NCBI GenBank assembly: GCA_016790285.1
Contig: JAEUPJ010000026.1
Coordinates: 1 to 50,176 of the forward strand
Source: Roseateles sp.
GTDB taxonomy: Bacteria > Pseudomonadota > Gammaproteobacteria > Burkholderiales > Burkholderiaceae_C
Length of the DNA stretch: 50,176 nucleotides
Reading direction: 5' to 3'
Shown: in pieces, positions 18,838 to 27,393 of the stretch
How positions within the stretch are numbered: position 1 is the first letter of the stretch
Layout: each line of letters begins with the position of its first letter
Notes under the pieces: generated by a model
The model's database searches: none
Seen by the model: the letters and a program-made list of their open reading frames with translations, nothing else
What the model was told of the DNA's origin: nothing
Program-made: the position numbers and the translations under genes

Positions 18838-20618
18838 CGGGCCGCAGCGGCCGCCAGGACGAAATCGGGGTGGATGTCCCGCACGCCGTGGCGGGGGAAG
18901 TCGATGCGCACGCGCTCGGCATTGCACGCCTGCACCTCACCCCAGCCGAAACGCCGCACGCGCACGCGCTGGCCCGGCTCGAAGGGCGCGGCGGCGCTGG
19001 GCGGGCACGCGTCGGGCGTCGCGTCCTGCGGCGCGGCACGCTCCGCGGCGAGAAGCCGCTCGAAGCGTGCGCAGCTGTCGCAATGCCCGCAGCGGCCCGC
19101 ATCGCCGTCCAGCGTCTCGCCGAAGTGCGCGAGCACCGCCGCCCAGCGGCAACCGCCGGCCTTGGCATAGAGCACCATGGCTGCGAGGCCGTCGCGGTCG
19201 GCCTGGCGGCGTTGCTGGGTGGCGGCCTCGGCGGCGTCCACCACGGCCTGCGGCGCGCGGCGCGTGGCCGGCGCCGTGGGCACCAGGCCCGTGGCGTCGT
19301 TGCCGCGCAGGGCGCGCACCGAGCGCAGCGCCACCAGCACGCGCTCCAGGCGCCGCTGGGGCAGGCGTGCCATCTCGGCCAGGGCCGGCGGCAGCCAGCC
19401 GCGCTGGGGCGTCTGGCTCGTCAGGGCCTGCCACACCGCGGAGAGCTCCTCGCGCGATGGCGCCTGCCCGCCTGCGAAGAACTGCTGCAGCGCGCGGTCG
19501 CCCTCGCGGAACAGCAGCACGGCCTCGGCCGGCTCGCCATCACGCCCGGCGCGGCCGAACTCCTGCACGTAGGCCTCGATGGAGGCGGGCATCTGCGCAT
19601 GCAGCACGAGGCGGATGTCGGGTTTGTCGATGCCCATGCCGAAGGCGTTGGTGGCGACCATGACGCGGCAGTCGCCCCGCATGAAGGCCTCCTGCGCGGC
19701 GATGCGCTCGCGCGCCGGCAGCTTGCCGTGGTACAGGCCGACGCTGATGTCGGGCTCGCCGGCACCGGCCAGCTCGCGATGCAGCGCGGTCGCCTCGCGC
19801 ACGGTGGCGCAGTAGACGATGGCCGGGCCGGTGCAGGCCTGCAGCCGGCGCAGGATGAGTTCACGCCGCGCCTTCTCGGTCTGTGGCAGCTCCACCGCCA
19901 GGCTCAGGTTGGGGCGGTAGACGCCGTGGCAGAGCACGCCGTCGCGCGGGATGGCCAGCGCCTCGGCGATCTCGCGCTGCACCGCCGCCGGGGCGGTGGC
20001 GGTGAGCGCCAGCACGGGCGGGCGGCCGAGCGCGCGGCGGGCGTCGCGCAGCGCGCTGAAGGCGGGCCGGAAGTCGTGGCCCCACTGCGCGATGCAGTGC
20101 GCCTCGTCCACCACCAGCAGGCCCACGCGCTGCTCCTGCAGCAGCCCGAGGGTGCGCGGGTCGGCCAGGCGCTCGGGCGTCGTGAACAGCACGCGCACCG
20201 CGCCGCGCGTGAGCAGGGCCTCGGTTTCCAGGCGCGAGTTCGCGTCCACCCCCGAGTGCAGCTGGCGCGCGGCGATGCCCTTGGCCTGCAGCGCGTCGCA
20301 CTGGTCCTTCATGAGCGCGATGAGCGGCGAGATGACGACGGTGAGCGTCTCGCGCAGCACGGCCGGCAGCTGGTAGCACAGCGACTTGCCGGCGCCCGTG
20401 GGCATGACGGCCAGCGTGTTCTCGCCGGCCAGCACCCGCTCGATCACCTCCGCCTGCCCGGGCCGCAGCGCCTGCAGGCCGAACACGCGGCGCAGCGCCT
20501 GGCGCAGCTTGATGGGCGTCACCGGCTCGCGCGGCGGCAGCTTCTCGGGCACGGGCGCCGGGGCCGGGCCGGGCGGGTCGTCACGGGGGGCCACGCGCCA
20601 GGTGGCGGTCGCGCTCAC
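18834..20618 (-). CDS. recQ: RecQ-family ATP-dependent DNA helicase
   Basis: A 594-residue 3'-5' DNA helicase for recombination and replication repair. Helicase motifs in order: MPTGAGKSLCYQLPA (Walker A), VISPLIALMKDQ, LLVVDEAHCIAQWGHDFRP (DEAH), LALTATA, IVYCATV, MVATNAFGMGIDKPDIR and the arginine finger region QEFGRAGRDG. A zinc site follows (CRWAAVLAHFGE, then RCGHCDSC), so the RQC zinc module is present. No HRDC domain is seen; instead there is a short C-terminal beta module (VRVRRFGWGEVQ). The GTG at 20618 is chosen because it overlaps the stop of the upstream hydrolase gene as GTGA, a typical coupled start; an upstream extension would only read through that gene out of frame. Confidence 0.93.
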   Translation of the reverse strand: MSATATWRVAPRDDPPGPAPAPVPEKLPPREPVTPIKLRQALRRVFGLQALRPGQAEVIERVLAGENTLAVMPTGAGKSLCYQLPAVLRETLTVVISPLIALMKDQCDALQAKGIAARQLHSGVDANSRLETEALLTRGAVRVLFTTPERLADPRTLGLLQEQRVGLLVVDEAHCIAQWGHDFRPAFSALRDARRALGRPPVLALTATAPAAVQREIAEALAIPRDGVLCHGVYRPNLSLAVELPQTEKARRELILRRLQACTGPAIVYCATVREATALHRELAGAGEPDISVGLYHGKLPARERIAAQEAFMRGDCRVMVATNAFGMGIDKPDIRLVLHAQMPASIEAYVQEFGRAGRDGEPAEAVLLFREGDRALQQFFAGGQAPSREELSAVWQALTSQTPQRGWLPPALAEMARLPQRRLERVLVALRSVRALRGNDATGLVPTAPATRRAPQAVVDAAEAATQQRRQADRDGLAAMVLYAKAGGCRWAAVLAHFGETLDGDAGRCGHCDSCARFERLLAAERAAPQDATPDACPPSAAAPFEPGQRVRVRRFGWGEVQACNAERVRIDFPRHGVRDIHPDFVLAAAAAR

Positions 20619-21367
20619 TTGGCGCCTCCGCGGCGGCAGGTCAGCACGCTGGTCACGCGCTCGAGCACTTCCGGCGCCCAGCCCATGCCCATGTGGCTGG
20701 CCTGCACCTCGATGTCGCGCGCCAGCGGGTAGCCGCGGGCATGGCGGCAGGCCTGCCAGGCGACGACGCCGTCGCGGCGGCTGTACAGCGAGATCGTCGG
20801 CACCGGTGGCGGCTCGGCCAGGCGCGCGCGCAACTCGGCCTCGTTGGGCGGGCGCTGGCCATTGAGCAGCCGGAAGAGCCAGCCCACGTTGGTGTCGTCG
20901 ACGCTGCCGTTGAACGGCGTGCCGATGGTGACGACGTGGTGCACGCGCTCGGGCCAGCGCTTGGCCAGCTCCCGCGCGTAAAAGCCCCCGAGGCTCCAGC
21001 CCACGAGGCTCACCTCGCGCGCCGGCGCGACGCGGGCGTGCACGGCCTCGGCAAGCTCGTCGAGCCAAGCGTCGACATCGCCCCGCGGGCCGGTGTTCAG
21101 GCCCTGGCCCCAGTCGAGCGCGCGAAAGCCAGAGCGGGTCAGGTGGCGGCGCAGCGGCCACAGCGTGAGGCCGTCCGTGCCCAGGCCGGGGAAGAGCACG
21201 ACGGTGTGGTCGCGCCCGACCTGCCGCGGCGCGGTGTTCCAGCGCCCCAGGGCCTGCACGGCCTCCAGCGTCGCGCGCAGCGGTTCGGAGGCCAGCAGCG
21301 ACAGCGCCGGGCGGCGGCGCGGCGGCGCAGCGGGCGTGGGCAGGGGGAGGGAGGTGGTGGAGGTCAT
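20615..21367 (-). CDS. Alpha/beta hydrolase, lipase/esterase-like
   Basis: A 250-residue alpha/beta-hydrolase. The nucleophile elbow is GWSLGG (serine near residue 125) in REVSLVGWSLGGFYAREL. An oxyanion-region strand VVLFPGLGTDGL precedes it. Candidate acid D in YSRRDGVVAW and histidine in QASHMGMGW complete a triad. The VVTIGTPFNGS segment resembles triacylglycerol-lipase/PGAP1-like proteins. There is no signal peptide (the N-terminus is Pro/Ala-rich), so it is probably cytoplasmic. It is coupled to recQ by a 4-bp overlap, but a functional link is not evident. Substrate unknown. Confidence 0.85.
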   Translation of the reverse strand: MTSTTSLPLPTPAAPPRRRPALSLLASEPLRATLEAVQALGRWNTAPRQVGRDHTVVLFPGLGTDGLTLWPLRRHLTRSGFRALDWGQGLNTGPRGDVDAWLDELAEAVHARVAPAREVSLVGWSLGGFYARELAKRWPERVHHVVTIGTPFNGSVDDTNVGWLFRLLNGQRPPNEAELRARLAEPPPVPTISLYSRRDGVVAWQACRHARGYPLARDIEVQASHMGMGWAPEVLERVTSVLTCRRGGAK

Positions 21368-21529
21368 GGCTTCGTGGCGGCTAAGCCGTGGGTCTGTCCG
21401 TGGCCTGCATGCTGGGGCGCGGCCCGCCCGGCCGGTGCCAGCGCGGCGGAGGAGGCGTTGTAGGACGCGCGGTGACGCGGCGCCTTCCTACGCAGCCCGG
21501 CCCGCGGCCCCGGGCACACTGGCCTGGCC

Positions 21530-21925
21530 ATGAACACCTTCTTCAAGCCCTACCTCGCCGCCCTGCTCGTCATGGGTGTGCTCGACGCCCTCTGGCTCGG
21601 CGTGCTGGCCCGCGACTTCTACCGCCAGGAGATGGGCGCGCAGATGGCCGAGCAGATCCGCTGGGTGCCGGCCGCCTTGTTCTACTTCGGCTTCCCGGCG
21701 GCACTGGTCGCGCTGGCGCTCTTCCCGGCCGGGCAGCCGCTGAGCCACCAGGTCGCCCGCGCGGCCCTGGTCGGCCTCGTGGCCTACGGCGTGTACGACC
21801 TCACCAACCTCGCCACGCTGCAGCACTGGCCGGTGAAGCTGGCCCTGGTCGACACGGCCTGGGGCACCTTCGCCAGCACGCTGGCCGGCGCGGCGGCGGC
21901 CTGGGTGGCGCAGCGCTGGGGTTGA
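21530..21925 (+). CDS. DUF2177-family membrane protein
   Basis: A 131-residue integral membrane protein with four hydrophobic helices. The family pattern is clear: LLVMGVLDALWLGVLARDFY at the N-terminus, then WVPAALFYFGF, and GLVAYGVYDLTNLATLQHWP near residues 80-102. The family's function is not known. The gene is divergent from the hydrolase at 21367 and convergent with the kelch gene. The 162-bp intergenic stretch on its left has no distinct promoter that I can pick out. Confidence 0.85.
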   Translation: MNTFFKPYLAALLVMGVLDALWLGVLARDFYRQEMGAQMAEQIRWVPAALFYFGFPAALVALALFPAGQPLSHQVARAALVGLVAYGVYDLTNLATLQHWPVKLALVDTAWGTFASTLAGAAAAWVAQRWG

Positions 21926-21947
21926 GGCGCCGGGCGCTGCGGCGCGG

Positions 21948-23324
21948 CTATTCGTAGACCAGCCCGCCGCCCGCGGCACCGCCGTTGCCCGCATCGCCCC
22001 CGAGGATGAGCACGCGGCCGTCGGGCAGGGCGTTCACCGTGTGCCAGGCGCGCCCGGCGGGCATGGCGGCCAGCGGCTGGGCGGTGCCGTCGCGAAAGAC
22101 CGCGGCGGAGGCGGTGGCGGGTTCGTCCAGGCCTTCGCCGCCGAACATCAGCACGCTGCCGTCGGGCCGCAGCAGGCTGCGCACGAGGGAGCGCGGCCGG
22201 TCCAGCGCGCCTGCGGGCGACAGCGCCTGCGTGGCGGGGTCAAAGCGCAGTACCCCGGCCAGCGGCGTGCGCGAGGCCAGGCCGTCACGGCGCTCGCCGC
22301 CGACGATGAGCACCTGCCCGTTCGGCAGCACGTGGGCGTCGTGGAAGTAGCGCAGCGGCAGGTCCGCCGGGCCGCCCACCGGCTCGAAGCGCTCCGTGCG
22401 CGGGTCGAAGACCTCCGCAGGCACGTCGACGTCGTCGACATGGTCGCCCCCGACGATGAGCACGCGCCCGTCGGCGAGGAGCGTGGCGCTGGGGAACTCG
22501 CGGCTGTGGCGCATTGGCGCCGCGACGAGCCGAAAGCTCAGCGTCGCCGGGTCCCACAGCTCCACGGTCGCGCGCCACAGCCCGCCCACGACGAGCACCC
22601 GTCCGTCGGCCAGCGTCACGCCCGCGTGGCGGTTGCGCGTCTGCACGAGGCGGCCGGCCGGCGTGACCGTGCCGCGCACGGGGTCGATCAGCTCGGCCTG
22701 CACCGCGCTGGAGAGCGACACCTGGCCCCCGAGCACGAGGATGCGCCCGTCGGGCAGCCGGTGGGCGGTGTGGCCGCTGCGGCCCGTCACCAGGGTGGCC
22801 ACCTGGGTGAACTGGCGCGTCGCGGGGTCGAAGCGGTCGACGGCGTCGGACAGGGTCGGCAAGCCGCGCGAGCCGCCGATGACGATGACGCTGCCATCCG
22901 CCGCGGTCACGGCCGCGTGGTACTGCAGCGGCAGCGGCGTGGCCAACGGCACGTAGCGGTTGCGGTAGTGCGGCACCACGTCCAGCATCTGCCTGACCGC
23001 AGGCTGGCCCGCAGCCTCGACGACCAGCGTGTAGCGGCGCGCCTGCGCCAGCGCCGGCGTGCTCACCGGCACGCCGCTTTGCACCGCGCCGATGTTGGGC
23101 TCGATGCGGCCACTGCCGCCGCTGAACGTGGCGGTCAGGCGCGCGGCGTCGCCCACGGCGACCGGCTCGGCGGCCAGGCCCTGGATGGCGGGCGGCCCAC
23201 CGGGTGAGGCGCCTTCCCCGCCACCGCCACAGGCGCTCAGCGCGGCGCCGCCCAGCCCGCAGGCGGTGGTGGCGAGGAAGCGTCGGCGTGACAGGATCTG
23301 GGTGGCGGGGCGGGGGGCGTTCAT
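21948..23324 (-). CDS. Tat-exported kelch-repeat (galactose-oxidase-like) lipoprotein
   Basis: A 458-residue exported beta-propeller. The N-terminus has a twin-arginine signal (RRRFLATT) followed by a lipobox (LSAC), so it should be a Tat-dependent lipoprotein. A short Ig-like region (about residues 45-120) precedes six or so kelch-type repeats, each marked by a pattern such as LPDGRILVLGG, LADGRVLVVGG and LPNGQVLIVGG. Kelch propellers bind partners or carbohydrates, and some are oxidases. I do not see the copper-ligand set of galactose oxidase clearly, so no activity is claimed. It is divergent from a LysR regulator only 83 bp away, its likely controller. Confidence 0.85.
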   Translation of the reverse strand: MNAPRPATQILSRRRFLATTACGLGGAALSACGGGGEGASPGGPPAIQGLAAEPVAVGDAARLTATFSGGSGRIEPNIGAVQSGVPVSTPALAQARRYTLVVEAAGQPAVRQMLDVVPHYRNRYVPLATPLPLQYHAAVTAADGSVIVIGGSRGLPTLSDAVDRFDPATRQFTQVATLVTGRSGHTAHRLPDGRILVLGGQVSLSSAVQAELIDPVRGTVTPAGRLVQTRNRHAGVTLADGRVLVVGGLWRATVELWDPATLSFRLVAAPMRHSREFPSATLLADGRVLIVGGDHVDDVDVPAEVFDPRTERFEPVGGPADLPLRYFHDAHVLPNGQVLIVGGERRDGLASRTPLAGVLRFDPATQALSPAGALDRPRSLVRSLLRPDGSVLMFGGEGLDEPATASAAVFRDGTAQPLAAMPAGRAWHTVNALPDGRVLILGGDAGNGGAAGGGLVYE

Positions 23325-23378
23325 GGGGACTCCGGGTCGACAAGGCCGCGCATGCTGGGCCCCGCCCGCGGTGGCGTG

Positions 23379-23390
23379 AATTCCGGAATT
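23379..23390. promoter_or_regulatory. Perfect palindrome in the kelch-LysR divergent region
   Basis: AATTCCGGAATT is a perfect 12-bp palindrome in an otherwise GC-rich 83-bp gap between the divergent kelch gene and the LysR gene. It lies 17 bp before the LysR start. This position and symmetry suit an autoregulatory LysR operator, but no experimentally known motif is matched. Confidence 0.4.
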
Positions 23391-23407
23391 GGTGATACCT
23401 TTTCGGC

Positions 23408-24322
23408 ATGAACCTGGCCCGCCATCGCAGCATCGACATCCGCCAGCTGCGCTACTTCCTGGTGCTGGCCGAGGAACTCAATTTCCGGCGCGCCGCCGAG
23501 CGGCTGCACCTGACGCAGCCGCCGCTGTCGCGCCAGATCGCCGCACTGGAGCAGGCCCTGGGCGTGGCCCTGCTGGACCGCAGCGGCCCGCTCACGCGGC
23601 TCACGGCGGCGGGCGAGCAGGCGCGCGCGGCCTTTGCGCAGGCCGTGCAGGCCTTCGACGCGGCGCTGGCGGGTGTGGCGGCGCAGGCCGCGGCGCTGCC
23701 CGCCACGCTGCGGCTGGGCCTGCCGTGGTGGTTCGACATGAGCGCCTTCGCCCAGCTGGACGCCGCCTGGCGCGCGGCGACCGCGCAGGTGCCGCTGGAG
23801 CCGCAGCTGGAGGCCGGGCCCGAGCTGCTGGCCGGCCTGCTGCGCCAGACGCTGGACGCGGCCCTCATCGCCATGCCGCACGACCTGCAGGGCCTGCGCC
23901 ATGTCGAGGTGGCGCGGCTGCAGCACGTCGCCGTCGTGCCGGCGGCCAGCCCGCTGGCGCGCAAGCGGGCGCTGCGCCTGGCGGACCTGCAGGACGGCCC
24001 GGTCTTCCTGCGCTTTGCCCGCCGCGTGAACCCGGCGCTGTGGACGCACTACCAGCGCCAGTACGAGGCGCTGGGTTTCCGGCCCCGGCGCGAGGCCGAG
24101 GCGCCGGGCACCACCGCCACCATCGCGCAGATCGCCGCGGGCCGGGGCTGCACGCTGCTGCCCACCGCGCTGGCGCGACAACGCTACCCGGGTGTTGCCT
24201 ACCGCCGGCTGGTGGACCCGGTCACGGTGGATGTGCACCTCGTGCTGCGCGAGGGCCTGGACCCCACCCTGGTGAAAGCCCTGAGCGAGCAACCCGCCCT
24301 CTTCGGGGCCGCACTCGGCTGA
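23408..24322 (+). CDS. LysR-family transcriptional regulator
   Basis: A 304-residue LysR regulator. The winged helix-turn-helix spans about residues 10-69: IRQLRYFLVLAEELNFRRAA, then LTQPPLSRQIAALE. The C-terminal two thirds is the periplasmic-binding-protein-like effector domain (from about 95), with IAQIAAGRGCTLLPTA as the usual late motif. It is divergent from the kelch lipoprotein gene and separated by a short region with a perfect palindrome, the classic LysR arrangement of a regulator beside its target. Effector unknown. There is no sign that it controls the distant arabinose locus. Confidence 0.9.
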   Translation: MNLARHRSIDIRQLRYFLVLAEELNFRRAAERLHLTQPPLSRQIAALEQALGVALLDRSGPLTRLTAAGEQARAAFAQAVQAFDAALAGVAAQAAALPATLRLGLPWWFDMSAFAQLDAAWRAATAQVPLEPQLEAGPELLAGLLRQTLDAALIAMPHDLQGLRHVEVARLQHVAVVPAASPLARKRALRLADLQDGPVFLRFARRVNPALWTHYQRQYEALGFRPRREAEAPGTTATIAQIAAGRGCTLLPTALARQRYPGVAYRRLVDPVTVDVHLVLREGLDPTLVKALSEQPALFGAALG

Positions 24323-24354
24323 CGCCGCCCCGCAGCGACGCCACAATCCGCGCC

Positions 24355-24588
24355 ATGGCCAAGACCGCCCCCCGACTCAGTCCCGAAGACGTCCAGCGCG
24401 TCATCGCCACCGCCTTCGAGGACGTGCCGCCCTACAACAAGGTGCTGCTCCTGCACGGCATCGGCCACGGCGAGCTGGTCGCGCTGCTCAAGCGCGAGCT
24501 CACGCCGGCCGCCTACAAGGTGTGGGCCGCGCGCGGCAAGTCGAGCAAGGGCCCGACGAAAAAGGCCACCTGGCCGCACGGACGCTGA
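24355..24588 (+). CDS. Small DUF2805/TIGR03643-family protein
   Basis: A 77-residue basic protein. After MAKTAPR it shows the family pattern LSPEDVQRVIATAFEDVPPY, a helix-turn-helix-like middle (HGIGHGELVALLKREL) and the tail YKVWAARGK with a lysine-rich end. The family is widespread and uncharacterised; the fold suggests nucleic-acid binding. It ends one base before the GTG of the next gene, so the two could be co-transcribed. Confidence 0.82.
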   Translation: MAKTAPRLSPEDVQRVIATAFEDVPPYNKVLLLHGIGHGELVALLKRELTPAAYKVWAARGKSSKGPTKKATWPHGR

Positions 24589-24589
24589 C

Positions 24590-25891
24590 GTGAAAGGCCG
24601 GACCCTCTCCAACGCCCCCCTCCGCCCGGTTCCTTCGCAAGGCCTGGCCCCGCGCCTGACGCGCCGCGGCTCGCTCGCCTTCCTGGCGGGCGTGACGGGC
24701 ATGTGGGGCCTGGCCGCCTGCAGCGACCCCGACGGCAGCTACCGCAACCGGGTCGACACCGGCTGGCACCGCGACGACCTGGAGGCCCTGCTGCTGCGCT
24801 GGCACAGCCACGCGCCGCGGCCCGACGGCAGCTTCCAGCTGCGCTTTGACCGCCGCTGGAAGCCCCAGCCGCAGGCCGAGCTGGACCTCGTGGGCCAGGC
24901 CCGGCTCGTGTACGCCTTCGCCGCGGCGCACGAGTTCATCCCCGACGGCGGCTACCTGGCCGTGGCCAAGCGCGCGGCGAGTTTCATGCTGCTGCGCTTT
25001 CGCGACGAGGTGCATGGCGGCTTCTTCCACACCGTGGGTGCCGACGGCCGCCCCAAGGCGGTTGGCAAGCACGCCTACGACCATGCCTTCGTGCTGCTGG
25101 CCCTGGCCGAGCTCTACCGCATCGGCGGGGACGTCCGCCACCGCGAGGCGGCCCAGCAGGCGTGGCTGGACATCGACCGTGGCTTCACCGACGCCGAGGG
25201 CGGCCTGCACACCGAGTGCGAGCGCGACTTCAAGCCCCGGCCCGGCCCGCGCTCGCAGAACGCCGTCATGCACATGTTCGAGGCCCTGCTGGCTCTTCGC
25301 GGGGCCAGCGGCGACAAGCTCGCCGAGGCGGGCGCCCGCCGGCTGGGCGACTTCGCCGCCAACAAGCTGCTGCAGGGCCAGGCCGACGGCGGCGCCCTGA
25401 TCCCGGAGTGGTTCGACGAGTCCTGGAAGCCCCTGCCCACCAAGGCCGAAGGCGGCTTCATCGACCTGGGGCACCAGTTCGAATGGAGTCATCTGCTGAC
25501 GGTGGGGGCCGTGGTGTCGCCCGTGTACGGCCAGGTCGCCGAGCGCGTGCTCGCCTATGCCATGGCCACGGGCTACGACGAGGTCGAGGGCGGCTGCGGC
25601 ATGCGCGCCTTCCCCGACGACCACAAGGCCGACATGCGCAAGGGCTGGTGGCAGCAGGCCGAGTGCCTGCATGCGCTCATCGTGTCGGCCCAGGCCAGCG
25701 GCCGCACCGACCTCTGGCGTCGCTACGAGCAGACCCAGGGCCTCATCAAGCGCCAGCTGATCGACGCCGAGCACGGCGGCTGGTTCGCCGCGGACGCCCT
25801 GCCCTGCAAGAGCGGCGGCTGCCGCGACGAGCAGCCCGACCCGTATCACATGGTGCGCCTGCACCAGGCGGCGCTGAAGGCGGCGAGCTGA
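24590..25891 (+). CDS. Exported AGE-family (N-acylglucosamine 2-epimerase-like) sugar isomerase
   Basis: A 433-residue (alpha/alpha)6-barrel protein of the AGE/YihS family, which contains aldose-ketose isomerases and 2-epimerases. Typical motifs are AYDHAFVLLALAELY, RSQNAVMHMFEALLAL, DLGHQFEWSHLL and GWWQQAECLHAL; the last three supply the family's active-site histidines and arginine. It starts with GTG. The N-terminus (LTRRGSLAFLAGVTG, then LAACS) looks like a twin-arginine lipoprotein signal, unusual because most AGE enzymes are cytosolic. Its stop directly abuts the convergent POT transporter. A role in sugar processing outside the inner membrane is possible but unproven. Confidence 0.84.
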   Translation: MKGRTLSNAPLRPVPSQGLAPRLTRRGSLAFLAGVTGMWGLAACSDPDGSYRNRVDTGWHRDDLEALLLRWHSHAPRPDGSFQLRFDRRWKPQPQAELDLVGQARLVYAFAAAHEFIPDGGYLAVAKRAASFMLLRFRDEVHGGFFHTVGADGRPKAVGKHAYDHAFVLLALAELYRIGGDVRHREAAQQAWLDIDRGFTDAEGGLHTECERDFKPRPGPRSQNAVMHMFEALLALRGASGDKLAEAGARRLGDFAANKLLQGQADGGALIPEWFDESWKPLPTKAEGGFIDLGHQFEWSHLLTVGAVVSPVYGQVAERVLAYAMATGYDEVEGGCGMRAFPDDHKADMRKGWWQQAECLHALIVSAQASGRTDLWRRYEQTQGLIKRQLIDAEHGGWFAADALPCKSGGCRDEQPDPYHMVRLHQAALKAAS

Positions 25892-27163
25892 TCAGGCCAT
25901 GCCGGCGTGGCGCCGCAGGGCGCCTGACAGGCCGATGAGCAGCAGGCCGCCCGCCAGGCACACGGCGGTCACCACGGCGTACAGCGACAGCCCCGTGGGC
26001 AGCAGCCAGCCGTAGAGCTGCCCGGCCAGGAAGCCCGCGGCCGCCTTGGCCAGCATCCAGGCGCCCATCAGCGTGGCCGTCCAGCCGGCCGGCGCGTAGC
26101 GCGACACCACCGCCAGCCCGATGGGCACGACGAGCAGCTCGGCCACCGTCTGTACGGCGATCACGCCGACCATCATCCACGCCGGGATGAGCTGGCCGCT
26201 GGCGGCGCGGTCCTGCAGCGCCTGCAGCGCCTGCAGCGCCACGAAGCTCACGCCCAGCACGAGCATGCCGATACCCTGGACGCGGAACTCGGGCCAGGCC
26301 AGCCGCGACAGCACCCGTGCTGCCGCGGGCGCCAGCAGGATGACGAGCAGCGGGTTCACCGCCAGGAACTGCGCGGCCGACAGCGGCACGCCGAGGAACT
26401 CGGGAGAGACATGGTCGCGCACGAACAGCGTCATGACGCCGGCCGCCTGTTCGTAGCCGACGTAAAAGCAGATGGCCACCAGCGACATCAGCAGGATGAC
26501 CTGGATGCGGCGTCGCGCCTGCGCATCAGTCCAGGCGGCGCGTGCGGGCTCCTGGGCCGGGGCTGGCGCGGGGGGCAGCCAGCGCCAGCCGGCCATGAAA
26601 ACGACGATACCCAGCGCCATGCCGACGGCCGCCGCCATGAATCCATACCCCCAGCCGTGGTGCTGGGCGAGGTATCCGCCAATCAGGGCCGACAGTGCGG
26701 CACCGATATTGATACCCATGTAGAAAACCGTGTAACCACCCTGCCGGCGGGCGTCATCGGGTGAATAAAGGGCGCCGACCATGGCGGTCGTCGTGGGTTT
26801 GAAAAGCCCCGTGCCCACCGCCAGCAAACCCAGGGCCAGGCCGACCGGCAAGGCCGCACCGAGCGCGATGTGGCCGGCCATCATCAGCAGCATGCCCAGC
26901 ACCACGGCGCGTCGCTGCCCCAGGAAACGGTCGGCCAGCCACCCGCCGACGATGGCGCAGAAGAACGCCGAGCCGGTGTACATGCCATACATCGAGAGCG
27001 CGTCGGCGCGCGAATATTGCAGGGCTTCCACCAAATACAGCACCAGCAGGGACCGGACCCCATAGAAACTGAAGCGCTCCCACATTTCTGAGCCTGCCAG
27101 CACAAACAGCCCCGCAGGTTGGCGGGAGGGGGCGGCGGGCCGGAATGGGGAGGGGCTGGACAT
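25892..27163 (-). CDS. POT-family (PTR2) proton-coupled peptide transporter
   Basis: A 423-residue inner-membrane transporter of the major facilitator superfamily, POT branch, with about 12 helices. The helix-1 ExxER motif (E26, E29, R30 in GSEMWERFSFYG), the PTR2 signature region FYMGINIGAALSALIGG and the GTGLFKPTTTAMVG loop are all present. It is somewhat short for the family (usually 450-500). It would import di- or tripeptides with protons. It is transcribed away from the TonB-dependent receptor, with 230 bp of shared upstream sequence. TTATTATCG lies only about ten bases before its ATG, too close for a normal leader. Confidence 0.9.
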   Translation of the reverse strand: MSSPSPFRPAAPSRQPAGLFVLAGSEMWERFSFYGVRSLLVLYLVEALQYSRADALSMYGMYTGSAFFCAIVGGWLADRFLGQRRAVVLGMLLMMAGHIALGAALPVGLALGLLAVGTGLFKPTTTAMVGALYSPDDARRQGGYTVFYMGINIGAALSALIGGYLAQHHGWGYGFMAAAVGMALGIVVFMAGWRWLPPAPAPAQEPARAAWTDAQARRRIQVILLMSLVAICFYVGYEQAAGVMTLFVRDHVSPEFLGVPLSAAQFLAVNPLLVILLAPAAARVLSRLAWPEFRVQGIGMLVLGVSFVALQALQALQDRAASGQLIPAWMMVGVIAVQTVAELLVVPIGLAVVSRYAPAGWTATLMGAWMLAKAAAGFLAGQLYGWLLPTGLSLYAVVTAVCLAGGLLLIGLSGALRRHAGMA

Positions 27164-27301
27164 GGTTTTCGATAATAAGGGCCCGCACGGCTGGCGGCCG
27201 TGTTGGCGCGCGGATGCTCTCCGGGATTGCCCGCAGTGACGATGCAGGAAGCGACATCGAGAAGTCCAAAAATGTGATTAGTCGCAGATCGGTCGGACCC
27301 A

Positions 27302-27327
27302 TAGCATGAATTGAGACCCGGCCCACG
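27302..27327 (+). promoter_or_regulatory. Candidate promoter segment upstream of the receptor gene
   Basis: TAGCATGAATTGAG at 27302-27315 lies in the relatively AT-rich part of the 230-bp gap before the TonB receptor. TAGCAT is a 4-of-6 match to a sigma-70 -10 box. The same TAGCATG followed by TTGA occurs upstream of the arabinonate dehydratase gene (31320). No good -35 box is seen at normal spacing, so this is only a lead. Confidence 0.22.
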
Positions 27328-27393
27328 GCCCGCACCTGAGGCCCGCCAACCAGCGTGCCGGGTTCGACCCCCAATAACGATTCCGGAGACAAG

